Part shown: positions 21,490 to 33,148 of the stretch, one piece after another
How positions within the stretch are numbered: the first letter of the stretch is position 1
Layout of the letters: each line of letters opens with the position of its first letter
NCBI GenBank assembly: GCA_963576475.1
Contig: OY754977.1
Coordinates: 10,109,089-10,173,088, forward strand
DNA: 64,000 nucleotides
Reading direction: 5' to 3'
DNA from: Molanna angustata
Taxonomy: Eukaryota > Arthropoda > Insecta > Trichoptera > Molannidae
Program-made: the position numbers and the translations under genes
The notes under the pieces: generated by a model
Seen by the model: only the letters and a program-made list of their open reading frames with translations
Database searches by the model: none
Told to the model about the DNA's origin: nothing

Positions 21490-22165
21490 ACAGCTTATTT
21501 GACTTAATACTGCGAGATCTCAACCAATCAGAGAGCCAACCAGAAACAGAGTGCGGGATGGTAAATGCGGATTGTAGACTAGTATGAATTACAACCTCGC
21601 ATTAATATCATATCCGCATCGCTCAAACTCCATATAATTTCGCGTCGCATTTTAATTTAATAGAACATTTTACACCCGCTTATTTAACCTATATGTGATT
21701 GTGTTGTGTACTATATATATTTGTGTTTCGTCATCGCATCATCGGGAGCTGAGAGGAGTGATCCAGAGTCCTTCAGCCTTCCACATTCCTACAGGTAGGA
21801 TCTTTGTTTCGCTTATTTCTGATAGAGTCATTTCGGATATCGTTAATATTTGTCTCTTCCGAATATAGGTGAAACCACGCACCCACGTATACATTAAAAA
21901 AACCCCTCGCTAATAATATCAATTCAACAAATCAATAACTATTTAATTACGCACCCGCCACACAACGGGTGTTAAACGGTCGTGTAAGTTTTACAACACG
22001 TTTATTAGTAAGACTGCTTATGTATATGAATCATGTGTTAACTTGTGTGTGTATATTTCAATGTTCTGTTGGTGTCTTTAATAAATCAATACAGAGGAAG
22101 TTCAACAAATAATTATCTATGTAATTCAGAGGAACTTCATGGTTTCGGCGGTAGCTTTAAGGTAG
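21490..22165 (+). other. GC-richer block, possible solo LTR
   Basis: Compositionally distinct from its neighbours. It carries a candidate TATA (CTATATATATTTGTG), an AATAAA at 22080 and a short inverted repeat GGAAGTTC/GAACTTCC-like near its right end. This is compatible with a long terminal repeat. There is no second copy in the window and no gag-pol, so the call is tentative. Confidence 0.25.
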
Positions 22166-22370
22166 TCCACAAATAAATAAATTAAAATAAATTCATCTTT
22201 TGTCTGTTTTCTTTTATTTTTATTTTATTTTGTCATGTCATTACGTTGTTGCCATAGTACACATTATATTTTATTAAGTTTAATGTTGTTTCGTTTACAG
22301 AGTGGAAGTTCATAATGAAATTATTACGACTATAAACCATAGTTTTAATCCACAAATTGAGTTAAAATTA

Positions 22371-22411
22371 GCCTGAGCGCTTTCGATGGTTATACCATCA
22401 TCCTCGGAGGC
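22371..22411 (-). other. Hammerhead-like motif, family B copy 2
   Basis: Minus-strand counterpart of 22440-22480: CCGAGGA core, extra T, stem II GATGGT/ACCATC, GAAA, palindromic GCGC, TC, and stem I GCCT/AGGC (4 bp). Confidence 0.45.
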
Positions 22412-22439
22412 GACAATATTATATTTAGTTTTTATTGTC

Positions 22440-22480
22440 GCCTCCGAGGATGATGGTGTAACCATCGAAAGCGCTCAGGC
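22440..22480 (+). other. Hammerhead-like motif, family B copy 3
   Basis: Stem I GCCT 22440-22443 with AGGC 22477-22480. Core CCGAGGA 22444-22450, extra T 22451, stem II GATGG/CCATC, GAAA 22467-22470, GCGC 22471-22474, cut predicted after C22476. The second core base is C where active hammerheads have U. Confidence 0.45.
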
Positions 22481-22554
22481 TAATTTTAACTCAATTTGTG
22501 GATTAAAACTATGGTTTATATTCGTAATAATTTCATTATATTTTATATTAACAT

Positions 22555-22650
22555 CAACTCTGGTTGGTTGGAAGAAATAACCGTTTGGCAACAAAGCCGC
22601 CAGTGTACAAATTAAATGCACAAGAATTTACAAGTAATAAATAAATTTAA
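22555..22650 (+). mobile_element. LINE 3' terminal block
   Basis: GGTTGGTTGGAAGAAATAAC, then AAAGCCGCCAGTGTACAAAT and an AATAAATAAAT tail. It is a diverged version of the LINE terminus at 6600-6690. Confidence 0.5.
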
Positions 22651-22654
22651 ATGA

Positions 22655-23620
22655 AATTTATAGTGACATATTGACCGGATCAAATAAACACGGTGAAAAA
22701 TACAAACAACATTCAGTAAAGAAACCAAGGATTACTCTGATGGTTCAGATGGCCATGGGCTTTCAATAAAGTTAATGGTACGGTATACACACATAAACAT
22801 TCCATGTATATTGTGTAGGCACAATGTATTATATACCTACATACATACATATAAAACCAAGATAAATCTGACACATCCATCTCCAATTGGAATCCCGAAT
22901 TTTTCACCACCATCACCCGTATATATGTAGATTGTATTACAAAAGTTTCATAAAAATACCGCGATATTATTCATACGCGGATTTATCAAAATGTTATCAT
23001 TTGTTGATGAAACTATATAATTTATTATATCGTTTTAATAAATTTTAGAAGATTTATTAATAAAACTAAATTTTGTCGTTGATTTTGATATGAATAAGGC
23101 TTTCTATCTAATGTGTAAGGCTATAAAATATGTTAATTTATTTTTAGTATGCTATATAATATGCTGTGTGTTACACGTAAGAGGCCAGGGTTGTTGAGGG
23201 GCAGGGTAAGGCAATGCAGGCAGGTCTAATGCAAACTTTGTTAACTATTGTATGAGAATGAACGTCCTAGATTACAATAGTGTGCGCCCAAGTTAGTGTA
23301 TTTGATTTTACAAAATCGAGTGTTACATTTGATTTTACAAAAAAGTGAGAACATTGTGTGCAAACGAATCGAGCCAATGTTTAGATTTATAAAATACTTA
23401 TCATTAAAAAAAAACATTAATGTTCCTAAGCCTAATTATAATTATAATATTCCTAATTATTAGTTTTGAGTTATGGATAAAAAATCGGAGAAAACAGGTA
23501 TTCCAACTGTCGATTTGTTCAAGAGAACTTTGTTCTCTTAACATATCGACATAGTTTCAAGCCAGGATACGCGAGATTTGTATGTAGGGTCTATATTTTT
23601 CACGGCTTTTCCAACTTTCA
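22655..23620. other. No recognised gene
   Basis: AT-rich with a ATACATACATACATATA-type microsatellite at 22838-22855. No credible exon. Confidence 0.4.
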
Positions 23621-24399
23621 AAAACATCAACATAGAGGCTTCGCAGCATATATGTTCTATATACGGATTTACTCAGAATTCGGAGTAGAACATTTCGTGT
23701 GTCTGTGTGTGTGTTCACCCCATATAACTTTTGATTCGCTCAATTAACAGAGCCCAAAATTTCAGAATATATAAATAGTTATATGCCTACAAAACTTTTA
23801 TACTCAGAATTTTGAATTTTTGTTTCCATCAGGGGTTATCAACTTTTGAATTTTATTTTATTTTACCATATATCTCAGAAACCAAAAAAGCTAGAACGCT
23901 GAAAATTGATATGAACATAGACAAATACAAAATCTCAATTAGATTTAAAAAAAATACAGTGTTTCTCAAACATTTTTTATTAAGAATTTTTTTTATGATA
24001 AATTTATGTGTTTAACTGTCTATATTTCCAAAGTTTTTAAAAATATCGAAGAAAGCCGAAACCCCCCATTTTCTATAAAAAATATAAACATTGTAGTAGT
24101 GCATCTTAAATTTTTTTAACAATTTTTATAAAAATTGAATTTAGTGAAGACATTGCTTCACACAATTTGTATGGCAGTTGCCTATAAACAATATTTAAGA
24201 AGACTTAATAGTTTGATACATCATCTCCAAACAAACATACATACCATCATGCTGTTTTTATATTCTGGGTAGGAAAAAGGACTGACCTCCATTCTATCCT
24301 ATCTTGACATACATACCAACATGTGTTGTATAGAAAACAAAATGTCTTAAAATATTCAATAATTTGGATTTATGGATTTATAGTTTGGTACTTATTCTT

Positions 24400-25194
24400 T
24401 CTGCCTCAATAAGGTTTAATAATGCCTTGTCCGCTGGCTTCTCAGTCCAGAAGGGTGTCTGCCAGGGATGTATACTGTCCCCTGCTCTCTTTAACATCTA
24501 CGGAGAGTATGTAATGAAGAAAGCTCTGGATGGATGGGATGCCGGTTTCAGCATTGGTGGCAAGAAAATCTCCAACTTACGCTTTGAAGACGACACAACT
24601 CTGGTAGCCACAAACGAGACCGATATGAAACAACTCTTGGATCGTGTTGAGAGGGAAAGTCTATCACTCGGTCTGAGCATAAACCAATGCAAAACCAAAC
24701 TGATGGTGATTGATAGAGCATGTAAACTTCCCCCAATAAACTCTCTAAACCATTTTGAGATAGTACATGACTTCACACATCTGGGCTCCAACGTTTGTGA
24801 CACCGGTGGTTGTGAAGCGGATGTGAAAAGACGCATTGCCATGGTGAAGGGAGCACTGGGAAAGCTCACAAGAGTATGGAAGGACAGGACCATCACGAAA
24901 AACACGAAGGCTAGACTCATCAGGGCTCTGATATTCTCGATGTTCCTGTATGGCGTGGAAACATGGACTCTTAGGGAGTCAGAGCGAAAGAGGATCGATG
25001 CTTTCGAAATGTGGTGCTGGAGGCTTATGTTGCGCATCCCATGGACAGCCAGAAGAACGAATGTGTCAATTCTAGACGAGCTGAAAACCGAGGATCGCCT
25101 ATCGACGATATGTTACAGACGTATCCTTCAATTCTTTGGACACATTGCCAGAAGGGAACCAAACTGCTTCGAGAAGCTTGTTGTGTTTGGGTAA
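24400..25194 (+). pseudogene. LINE reverse transcriptase, 5'-truncated
   Basis: Open frame of 264 codons from the insertion point, starting inside the RT domain. Visible are 'GVCQGCILSPALFNIYGEYV' (RT core), 'LRFEDDTTLVA' (the catalytic FADD/YADD block, here with Glu in place of Ala), 'FTHLGSNVCDTGGCEADVKR', 'SMFLYGVETWTL' and 'RRILQFFGHIARRE'. These mark the RT palm, thumb and C-terminal part of an RTE/R1-like insect LINE. The N-terminal half with endonuclease is absent. The frame closes at TAA 25192-25194. In the next frame 'GNIMGK' continues the protein, showing a frameshift just before a further insertion. Confidence 0.85.
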
Positions 25195-25211
25195 TATCAT
25201 GGGTAAACGTT

Positions 25212-26744
25212 TTTTTATAAATAATTTCTTGTTTAGAATGGACAAAAAAAGAGCATAATAATTTTTTCATGAAATTTTGAGTCTTCCTTTTATTATTTTT
25301 ATAATTAAATATCATACATAGTAGTAAAATTGATTTTTCTTTATTGCAGATATTATATATATAGTATTATGATCTTCTTCAGTATCAGCTCAACTCTGTC
25401 TGACTCAAGAATTCCTGCAGCAGTTTACTTAATTACATAATATGGCTTCCAAACATGTGCGACACACTGATGAATGCAAGATTTCAATTACATATCTGTA
25501 AAAATAATAAACAAGGTTAATAAAATAATTTACTTTGACCACTATAATGATCATGGTTCAAAAATTTTCATGCTTGTGTTTTCTTTATATCCTATTTTTT
25601 TCCAACAAAATATATAGTTTCAGAATTATCTGCTCTGAACATGTGAGTGAATTATCAAACGCACTACATAAATACCATGCATATTAATATGAAGCAGTAT
25701 AAAAAGGTAAAACTAGTACTTTTATGTATATATGTTGTTTAGTTATCTTCATATTATAGTACAATGTGCTTTTAAATACAATTTATTGATTTAAATCTAC
25801 TTTCAAAACCAACTCCAATATTTTTTTGATTTATTTAAATTTAAACATTTCATTATATACATTATAACAAAGTAATGTGTTATTGAGTCATGAATTAACT
25901 GAAGTTAAAACAAACTACCACTATGCCACATGGATCAGCATTAGTCGCTATGCAAAAACAATTGATTGGAGCAGAATATTAATAAAATCTAAAAAAATGT
26001 AAATAGATGTTCTCTCTGCCCTATGATAAATATAATATGATATATAATAAATAGAATTTACAAAGCGCCGTTTAATGATACAAGATCACTCCAAGGGCGC
26101 TGTAGCTTATTTGTTGGCTCTACGAAACAAGGCAGTCTTAAGAAGTCTTTCGGCATGTCCAACGGACCATCGTCTTTTTATCGCTTTTCATCGTCTTTTA
26201 ACGCTCGCAAAAATAAGTATGACATGCTGCAAATAAACAAAACGTGATTAGTATCCTCATTTTATATTATTATACTCAAAGAAAAACGTCATGTTTCATT
26301 GTTTGAAACGTCAAATTCATGAAATCTTAAGCCTCCAAAGACCTAAGTCGAAATATTAACAACGAATGTATAAACAAGTTAAATACTAAAATAAATAATA
26401 AATTTGGTCAATAATATGTATGAATATTGTACAGGATAAATAATACACACCTTGTAAATGATTATGGATGAATTAATTACTGTAATTATTCAATTTTACA
26501 ATATCAAACTCGCGTGCATAGAAAATATAGAAGTAAATTCGTCGCGTGATTTGACAGGAGATAACTCTTATTCTACAAATAAATAAATAATTTTAACTCC
26601 GAGTATTTTATTGGGGTTAAGACAACGAAAGAAAATTCGCTTACAAAATACCAAAAATATACATACATTGGTGTTAACGAGCTAAATCCACAAATAAAAT
26701 AGTACTTAACTCCTTTCTTCTCCTCTGGTGTTTATACAAAATCA
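25212..26744. mobile_element. 1.5-kb insertion inside the LINE
   Basis: The LINE protein stops after 'GNIMGK' near 25211 and resumes with 'CRWSHLVKSTMGSS' at about 26746, so everything between is foreign to it. The insert is AT-rich, with one GC-richer patch at 26060-26200 (GATCACTCCAAGGGCGCTGT). I recognise no coding region and could not define terminal repeats. Confidence 0.6.
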
Positions 26745-26900
26745 GCATGCAGATGGAGCCATTTGGTTAAGTCTACAATGGGGTCTTCGGTTATTGGTGC
26801 TCTGCGTTCAGCCCAAAACAGATTGGCATGGAGGCGGGCCATAAGTGTGGCGACAGACTATAGCCGCTGTCCTCAGTCATGGGGAAAAGGACGAATATAA
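26745..26900 (+). pseudogene. LINE ORF2 C-terminal end
   Basis: Reads 'CRWSHLVKSTMGSSVIGALR' and 'SAQNRLAWRRAISVATDYSR' then 'CPQSWGKGRI' and TAA at 26898-26900. The right copy of the target duplication, ACTTATTCTT (26901-26910), starts immediately after the stop, so the element has essentially no 3' UTR. Confidence 0.8.
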
Positions 26901-26994
26901 ACTTATTCTTCAACTTTACACTAACGCTACGCTAACGGACGCTATCGACAGTTGGATCTCATGTGCTACATGCAACTAGTATTAAAAAAAATGT

Positions 26995-27645
26995 GACGAA
27001 AAAATAACACAAAATGAAAGAAAGTGTATTGAGCCAATGTATTGACACATGATTAGAGAATGATATATATTTTTATTGAAGGCGTAAATTTAAATAGTAA
27101 TGAGCATCCAAATAGTACCTTGGAGCCTATACAGTCACATTAATTGAATCAGCGGTCATGGACATGAACTAGAGATATTTATTTTGTTTTGTAAACATAA
27201 AGTTTTGATTACACACTAAGTTCTCCATTTTATGACTAATTAAGTTTACAGAGTAATGGCAGATTTATAAGGAAAGGAATGGGAATGGTATTAGGAATTG
27301 GATGGAAATAAAAACAGGAGAGCTTGCGAAAACACTATGATTTAAATTTGGGAATGGACATATTGTGATGTTTATGTCTTATTAACGCTGTGTTTTGTCT
27401 AAATTTAACCCAAATAAAATAAATAAAATAAATTCATTTTTCGTTTTTTTCTCTTGCTTGTACCAATGTGCATGTAAATCGAATATTTTCTAGTTGCGTA
27501 AACGCAAACATTAGATTTTTTTCTAAAATATATTAAATTACTCCCCAAAAGGGTAAAGTCCAATGTTTGCGTAAATGAAACTTTAACAAAATATTCGACT
27601 TGGACAATGTTTGTTTTTTTGTTGTTTTTTTTCACTTTAATATCC
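26995..27645. other. No recognised gene
   Basis: AT-rich. An 82-codon minus open frame (27405-27653) is Lys/Asn-rich and not recognisable. Confidence 0.4.
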
Positions 27646-27647
27646 TC

Positions 27648-27705
27648 ATGCATTCCCTAAATTAATATACTTGTGCTATAGGTAGTTCATGATTATATCT
27701 CTTTA
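27648..27705 (-). mobile_element. SINE family 1, 3' fragment
   Basis: The inverse of the 3' body is present: 'GAACTACCTATAGCACAAG' and 'TTAATTTAGGGAATGCATG'. The tRNA-like head is missing. Confidence 0.6.
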
Positions 27706-27709
27706 AATA

Positions 27710-28205
27710 TCCTACTCACCTACAGTTTTTACGAGTCTTGCTTGGTTTATTAAGATATAACGATCACACTCAAAATTGACTAAAACAGATTTCATTTATA
27801 AAACAACAAAAAAACTCTGAACGATCAGTCACCCTACATACACGGAGAGCTGTCAATGTATGTCACAATGTTCAAATAACGACATAAAATAATAACTTGT
27901 TTCAATTTGTCGTTGGAAATGAATACCGAAAAGAATAATTCCAAATATTTCCAAATAACAGTTTCGTGAAACGTTTTAGAAACACGTTTTCGTGATGTAA
28001 AAATAAATGACAGAGGCATCGAACGAGATATGTAGGTAACTAAACAAATAACAGATGCGCAGAAAAAAATCAGTTAAATTGTTATTTCATGACATGATGT
28101 GTCCAAATATATTTGTATAATTTTGAATTCGATAAATGTAAAACGAGATAAGCTAATAGCTGATCCTATATTATTTAAATGATATCGTATCGAAATTACA
28201 TACAA
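27710..28205. other. No recognised feature
   Basis: AT-rich. A 61-codon minus frame (27834-28019) is without character. Confidence 0.4.
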
Positions 28206-28224
28206 TTGAAAATTATTTGCAAAT

Positions 28225-28430
28225 CTTAATATACATATAAAAATCTCGTGTCAAGATGTTCGTACATGCTAATCTCCAAAACCACCCAACCTTTTTCAAT
28301 GAAATTTTCTAAATTTGTATGGTTGGTTCCGGATTGAAAGGTAGGTTAGTTTTGAATCAGATAGGTGGCGCTGTTATAGATATTTAAATAAATATTTTCA
28401 TTTCTTCGACGAAATTTTATTTTTTATTTT
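28225..28430 (+). repeat. Possible interspersed repeat
   Basis: The stretch CTCGTGTCAAGATGTTCGTA ... TTTTTCAATGAAATTTTCTA ... GATAGGTGGCGCTGTTATAG has the wording of a repeat type common in insect genomes. There is no second copy in this window, so the assignment rests on general familiarity. Confidence 0.3.
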
Positions 28431-28734
28431 TTTAGATTTCTCATCAGAAAAAAAAACAAATATTTTGACTTCCTTACACCTCATCATGCAGGCAATAGAA
28501 GGCCCCTAATTTGCTTGTTTGAAAATATTGTCACGACATAATATATCAAAAAGATGAAATCGTGTTATTTTTGTGTGACACTTGGAGGCAATTTTTTTTT
28601 ACTCAAAGTCTCGGGATATCGAGGGTTGAGACTATATTTATTTGAAAGCTATATAAATATGTAAGAAAACTTAAAAATATAGACTGGCTGGAAATGGCCT
28701 GGGAAAAAGTTGATCGTCATCACAAATTAAAATC

Positions 28735-29410
28735 ATTTATTATTATTATTTTTTTTTTATTAAGTTTACAATAACATATACAAAATATAAAACAAACAAA
28801 CTATATAGAAAAGATTCACAGTAAGACAAAACATATTTACCCTTTACTAGAGTGCAAGCACTCGTGTGTAAAGGAGACAATTTAATACAGAATACACAAA
28901 ATATTATACATACATAATTATTATCTATACAAAAAGAAGTTAATATAATTTACATATCAGTCAAATAATAAGTTTGATTTATTCTTCATTTTTTTTTTAA
29001 ATCATTATGTTCAATTGCCAGTCTTAAATCTGTTTCAAGTTGGTTGAACCACACCACCCCATTGTACGTGTAGTAGTGCTGTGTTGTGTATGTATGTGTT
29101 AATGGGGTACACAGTTGACCCACTATATTATGTCTATCACTCGCCACACGTACAAAGGCATGGTGCGACCTTCCAATGTCCTTATGTATTTGAAATAGCA
29201 CATTTTTTTTTATAGATATTTTTAAAAAATGGCACTTGAAAATCACGAAATAGTTGCAAAGTTGGGTAGTCAGATGGTTTTTTATTTATAATTTTTATTA
29301 TCAACCTTTGCGTAATTTCTAGAGGCAAAATGGATGTTTTATACGCCCCCCCCCATGCAACAATGCCATATTGCATTATTGAATGGGCGAAAGCGTAATA
29401 CACATTTTTA
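28735..29410 (-). pseudogene. CR1/Jockey-like LINE ORF2 end with 3' UTR
   Basis: Minus-strand frames overlap: 'YYAFAHSIMQYGIVAWGGAY' and 'LEITQRLIIKIINKKPSDYP' (29403-29215), then in another frame 'YNGVVWFNQLETDLRLAIEH' (to 28986). 'YGI.AWGG' and 'WFNQLE..LRLA' are the landmarks of the CR1/Jockey ORF2 C-terminus. A frameshift lies near 29215. A 3' UTR of about 235 nt follows, ending in ATT/AAT repeats at 28738-28752, the usual tail of this group. Confidence 0.7.
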
Positions 29411-29414
29411 AGTA

Positions 29415-29755
29415 ATTTATTGTATCTATATTAATTCCGAATATACCAGCGTTGATCACGTAACTACTGATCTTTTATTTGAAACCCTTCATCACCATAA
29501 AATATATTTTATCAAATATTTATTGAGCTGACATTTTGCAATATCATATTTTGATGTAGAAGTTTTCAATTAATAAATCTTATTGAACGGGCATATAATA
29601 TAATCCTTCTGATAAATAAATAGATAAATATATACCCCCAAACTCGGTTATAATCAATCAAAGAGCGGATTGATACATGTGAAACACATTATCAAAACAA
29701 ATCGAAAAAGAAGAAAAATATTTTTTATTTACCCCTAACATATGTTATTGTTGTT
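29415..29755. other. No recognised feature
   Basis: AT-rich sequence only. Confidence 0.4.
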
Positions 29756-29756
29756 T

Positions 29757-30185
29757 CGGATGGTCGACAGAGCGTAAAATTAACACGAGGCAGTCGGGTT
29801 TGGTCTGTTCTGGTCTCTTCCACTTTTCAACCTTCCTCCTGACAGGCGATTTCCATAAAACGAAAACCACTTGGGCAGGAAACAAAAGCGCGCCCTCAAA
29901 AATAATTGTAACGTGCTCAAAATGTCAAAATGGACCATTTATAACTCGGCCACGCCACGGCTGGATATTATTTCAACGCGAACATTTCGAATTTATTTCA
30001 AATTTCAACACCTCTTCTGTATTCCTCTGCTCTGCACTCTTCGCGGAGCTTTCGAGACGTCGAGTGTCGAAATTAATCAAAATTGTTTTGCATTGCAATT
30101 GCCCACTTCAAACGCTATTTTACTGTCGTAAAAATGAATTGTTATCACTTGTTAACAGTTCACTGCGTACTCCAAATATTTGATG
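29757..30185 (+). other. GC-richer unidentified block with open frames
   Basis: Two overlapping plus-strand frames (127 codons at 29800-30183 and 86 codons at 29871-30131) run through a block clearly less AT-rich than its flanks. The longer reads 'TFLLTGDFHKTKTTWAGNKS' and later 'CSALFAELSRRRVSKLIKIV'. No domain is recognised and no splice sites frame it convincingly. It could be a worn coding exon, a transposon fragment or a non-coding regulatory block. Confidence 0.25.
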
Positions 30186-30189
30186 AAGA

Positions 30190-30740
30190 TCCACTAAGCA
30201 GTGTTTGTGTCGTAATAGCTTTATATTCATTTTAAATGACAAGGTCCATACTCAAGTATAATATTGGCTTACCCTGACAATTTGTATTAATTTTTGGTTA
30301 CCCTGACAAACCAAAGAAAAACAAAAGATTACACACTTTTTGTAAAAAAAACGGAAATATAACAATTTAAGAAATGTCTATCACATAATTATAATACATC
30401 ACAATTTCAAATATACAAATTATCATAATATACAACTATTTATGAGTATATGACATCTGACTATAGACGCTTTTCCCTGAATTTAGGTCTGAAATGTCGA
30501 TATTGCAAATTGTGGCTCGATTACATAAACAGTTATTTTTTATAAATAGAACTAATGAATACAGTAAAACATTTATTTTTCCATTTTCAGTTAATTTCTT
30601 TTAATCATATTTACTTCTTTTTTAACTTTTTTTCATTGTACTTAAAACATAATTAATTGCGCTTTTTTACTAAAAATGCGAGTGCGGAGAGATAAGTTGA
30701 CAATGAGGTTTTTTTACTGTATCGAATCAATGAACATTAT
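30190..30740. other. No recognised feature
   Basis: AT-rich. TTACCCTGACAA occurs twice (30269, 30298). Confidence 0.4.
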
Positions 30741-30749
30741 TAGAAACTT

Positions 30750-30832
30750 AGTGTTGTTGCGATTGGTTGGAAGAGAACGGGCAACACAATCTCTTTTGGA
30801 CATTTTTTCACAACAAATAAATAAATAAAATA
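30750..30832 (+). mobile_element. LINE 3' terminal block, diverged
   Basis: GATTGGTTGGAAGAGAACGG ... AACAAATAAATAAATAAAAT resembles the LINE termini at 6600 and 22560. Confidence 0.4.
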
Positions 30833-30839
30833 TAACTAA

Positions 30840-32295
30840 CCACTAGAAAACATGTGAAATTGGAGTCGAAAATTGAATATTTAAATGAAATTATCGAGAC
30901 GAATGTGTAACAAAAAAATGTATGACATACTTGTAGTTAGATATGTAGATAAAATAATGACTGTTAGTTCGGTATAGTTCAAAATATTTTTTTTATTATT
31001 AGTTATATGTAAATCATAGAATTTTACAAAAAGGGACGCCAACATGATAGAAATATTAAGAATGCAGGTATTTTTGTTGTAAACGTATGACAATCTAGTG
31101 CACTTTATTAAAAATTTACAAAAACATACCATCCGATAAAATGTACAATTTTCTGATTTGCATATTTATATGTGGAACAAAATGTACTAAAATACTCGAC
31201 GTAACTATTCTATTGGTTTTCGTTATCATGGTTACAAAGAATACAATTTTCAAATAAAGCTACCTACTGATAGGGGAATTTGTTATGAATCAAATTCAAA
31301 TTTATAAAACTTTGGTATAGGTAGGTACCTACCTACCTCATACTTACTAAAATGTTCCATACTTATTACAAATATGTTGATTTTTCATTTTTTTTTGTTT
31401 ACATGGTTACAATCAAATACTCATACTACCTAATATTGTTTAGTGTAATATTTTTGAAGGTAGGTATTATGTAATATAGGTGTATGATTTTTAATTATTT
31501 ATTTAATAATTACAAAATTTTTCTTTCTTGATATATTTATCTCATAAAGGAATTAATAAAAAAAGTGTGTATTTGGAATTCATTCAATGATCCAAGCGGA
31601 TGGGACAAGCGGAAACTTTAAATACTCTTTCATACTAACTTAATAACAATATATATAAGAACATGGGTTGTGGCCAACACTAAACTCTTCATAATGCTAA
31701 AATTCATTCAAATTATAAAACCGCTTTTTAACTCCAATCTTGCTGAAATTTCTTTCCCAGTCCAATCCTACTGAAATTTCTAACTACTTCCATTTGCATT
31801 ATTTGAGACTGAAGGGACAGTAAGGTCTGAAAGGAAGGGATGGAGTGGACTGTTTAAAAAAATATTTTGTTAATTTTTATTTATTGTCTTGGATATTTTT
31901 TACTCATTCTGAATTTAAACAGTTCAAAATAACGAAAACGATTTTCTTGATACGTTAGTACCTATATAGCTTCACATTTACCCTCTCGAGCGACGCCGGG
32001 TATAAAAAACTAGTAAGTAAATAAATCTGTTATCTTTAACTACCCCGCTAGTAGTATTAGGTAAATAATGGCATATGAAGTTTTCACTGTTTCCTTAGAT
32101 ATACCCACGGTAAAGTTTGCTCGTGTCGCTCAGCCTTTATTATACCGAGTTATCGGATAATTAATCCGAACAAAGCAAATTGAATTAATTAACAAATTAT
32201 TAATTGAATATACATTTAGGGAAACTCTTGGATCTTGTTGATTGGGAATTATTACGAAGGGATTAATTAAAATTCTTGAATTATAGGATATTGTT
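30840..32295. other. No recognised gene; old repeat traces
   Basis: 31319-31340 is a TAGGTAGGTACCTACCTACC microsatellite palindrome, also at 57917 and 58061. 31665-31690 carries ATGGGTTGTGGCCAACACTA, the block seen at 9378 and 59650. No exon-like frame. Confidence 0.45.
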
Positions 32296-32302
32296 GTTTC
32301 AT

Positions 32303-32344
32303 ACACACGCACACACACTCACACACACACACACACACACACAC
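32303..32344 (+). repeat. CA microsatellite
   Basis: ACACAC repeats with minor interruptions. Confidence 0.9.
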
Positions 32345-32349
32345 TTTGT

Positions 32350-33145
32350 TGCCGTGCGGTGGAACTTTGTAATGTGAATTACTGCGGATTCGACAAAGTT
32401 ACCGAAACGGAATTTTTGTTGTTTCGGAAGGCCAAATAAGGGAAAAACAACCTTTTGCAAAATAAAACAAATACCTATTTGCTTATTTATTAATTTCATA
32501 AAACTGTTTTTTTTTCTTCATATGTAACACCTTATAAAATTGACGACTTGATTTCTGACTTACTAATAGTTGATAGTTTTTTATTTGATAGCAAATCCTG
32601 TCTTGCATAATATGCGGGCTTATAAGACTGCATCGAAGTTACTAGAAATTGTGGTTATTTTCAAGTTTCATTGTAATTCCTGACTTTAAACAAGAATATT
32701 AAAAGTTTTCTTTTGTAAAGGTCAAGACTTACACTCGACCGATTATGCAAGACCAATACGAAGACCAGGGGTGCAAGATCAAGACCATGTAAACATTAAA
32801 AATAAACGAAATATTTATATTCAAAAATAGCATTGAATATCTGACTTAACATTTTAAGCAAAATGTAATTCTAGGTCGGTATAAGTATGTATCGGTAAAA
32901 AAAACATTTTTCGGCGGAGTGGTGGACGGTTTGCGCATCTACAAACAGTGCAAAAAGGTCAAAATTTATGTGCTGCGCAGCCCACGTGATTGACGATACC
33001 TCTATGTAAGATCATGACTTCTTTATAAAGAAAAAAATATTCAATTATATTATTTTTACAGTCTAAAATTATGCTTAGTCTTGTCCCATAAAAAGGAAAT
33101 ATTTTTTAAGTAAATAATATAATTTTAATGGGATATAAAAGATAA
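32350..33145. other. No recognised gene
   Basis: AT-rich. 32925-33000 resembles the GTGCGCA/CACGTG repeat at 4090. Confidence 0.4.
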
Positions 33146-33148
33146 TAT

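Larger units (their letters stand above)
22312..22539. repeat. Foldback with 106-bp arms
   Basis: Arms 22312-22417 and 22434-22539 are close inverted copies around a 16-nt centre. Each arm carries a family-B hammerhead-like motif. The left arm continues outwards (to about 22255) into sequence matching 836-890 ('GAACTTCCACTCTGT' inverse), so both arms come from the element seen at 720-890. Confidence 0.85.
23625..26990 (+). mobile_element. Interspersed element F, split by a LINE
   Basis: 23625-24399 plus 26901-26990 together match the inverse of 39690-40600, from 'GGATTTACTCAGAATTCGGA' to 'ACAGTTGGATCTCATGTG'. A third partial copy lies at 53370-53730. It has no coding capacity. In this copy a LINE sits at 24400-26900, flanked by the duplicated target ACTTATTCTT. 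Confidence 0.75.
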
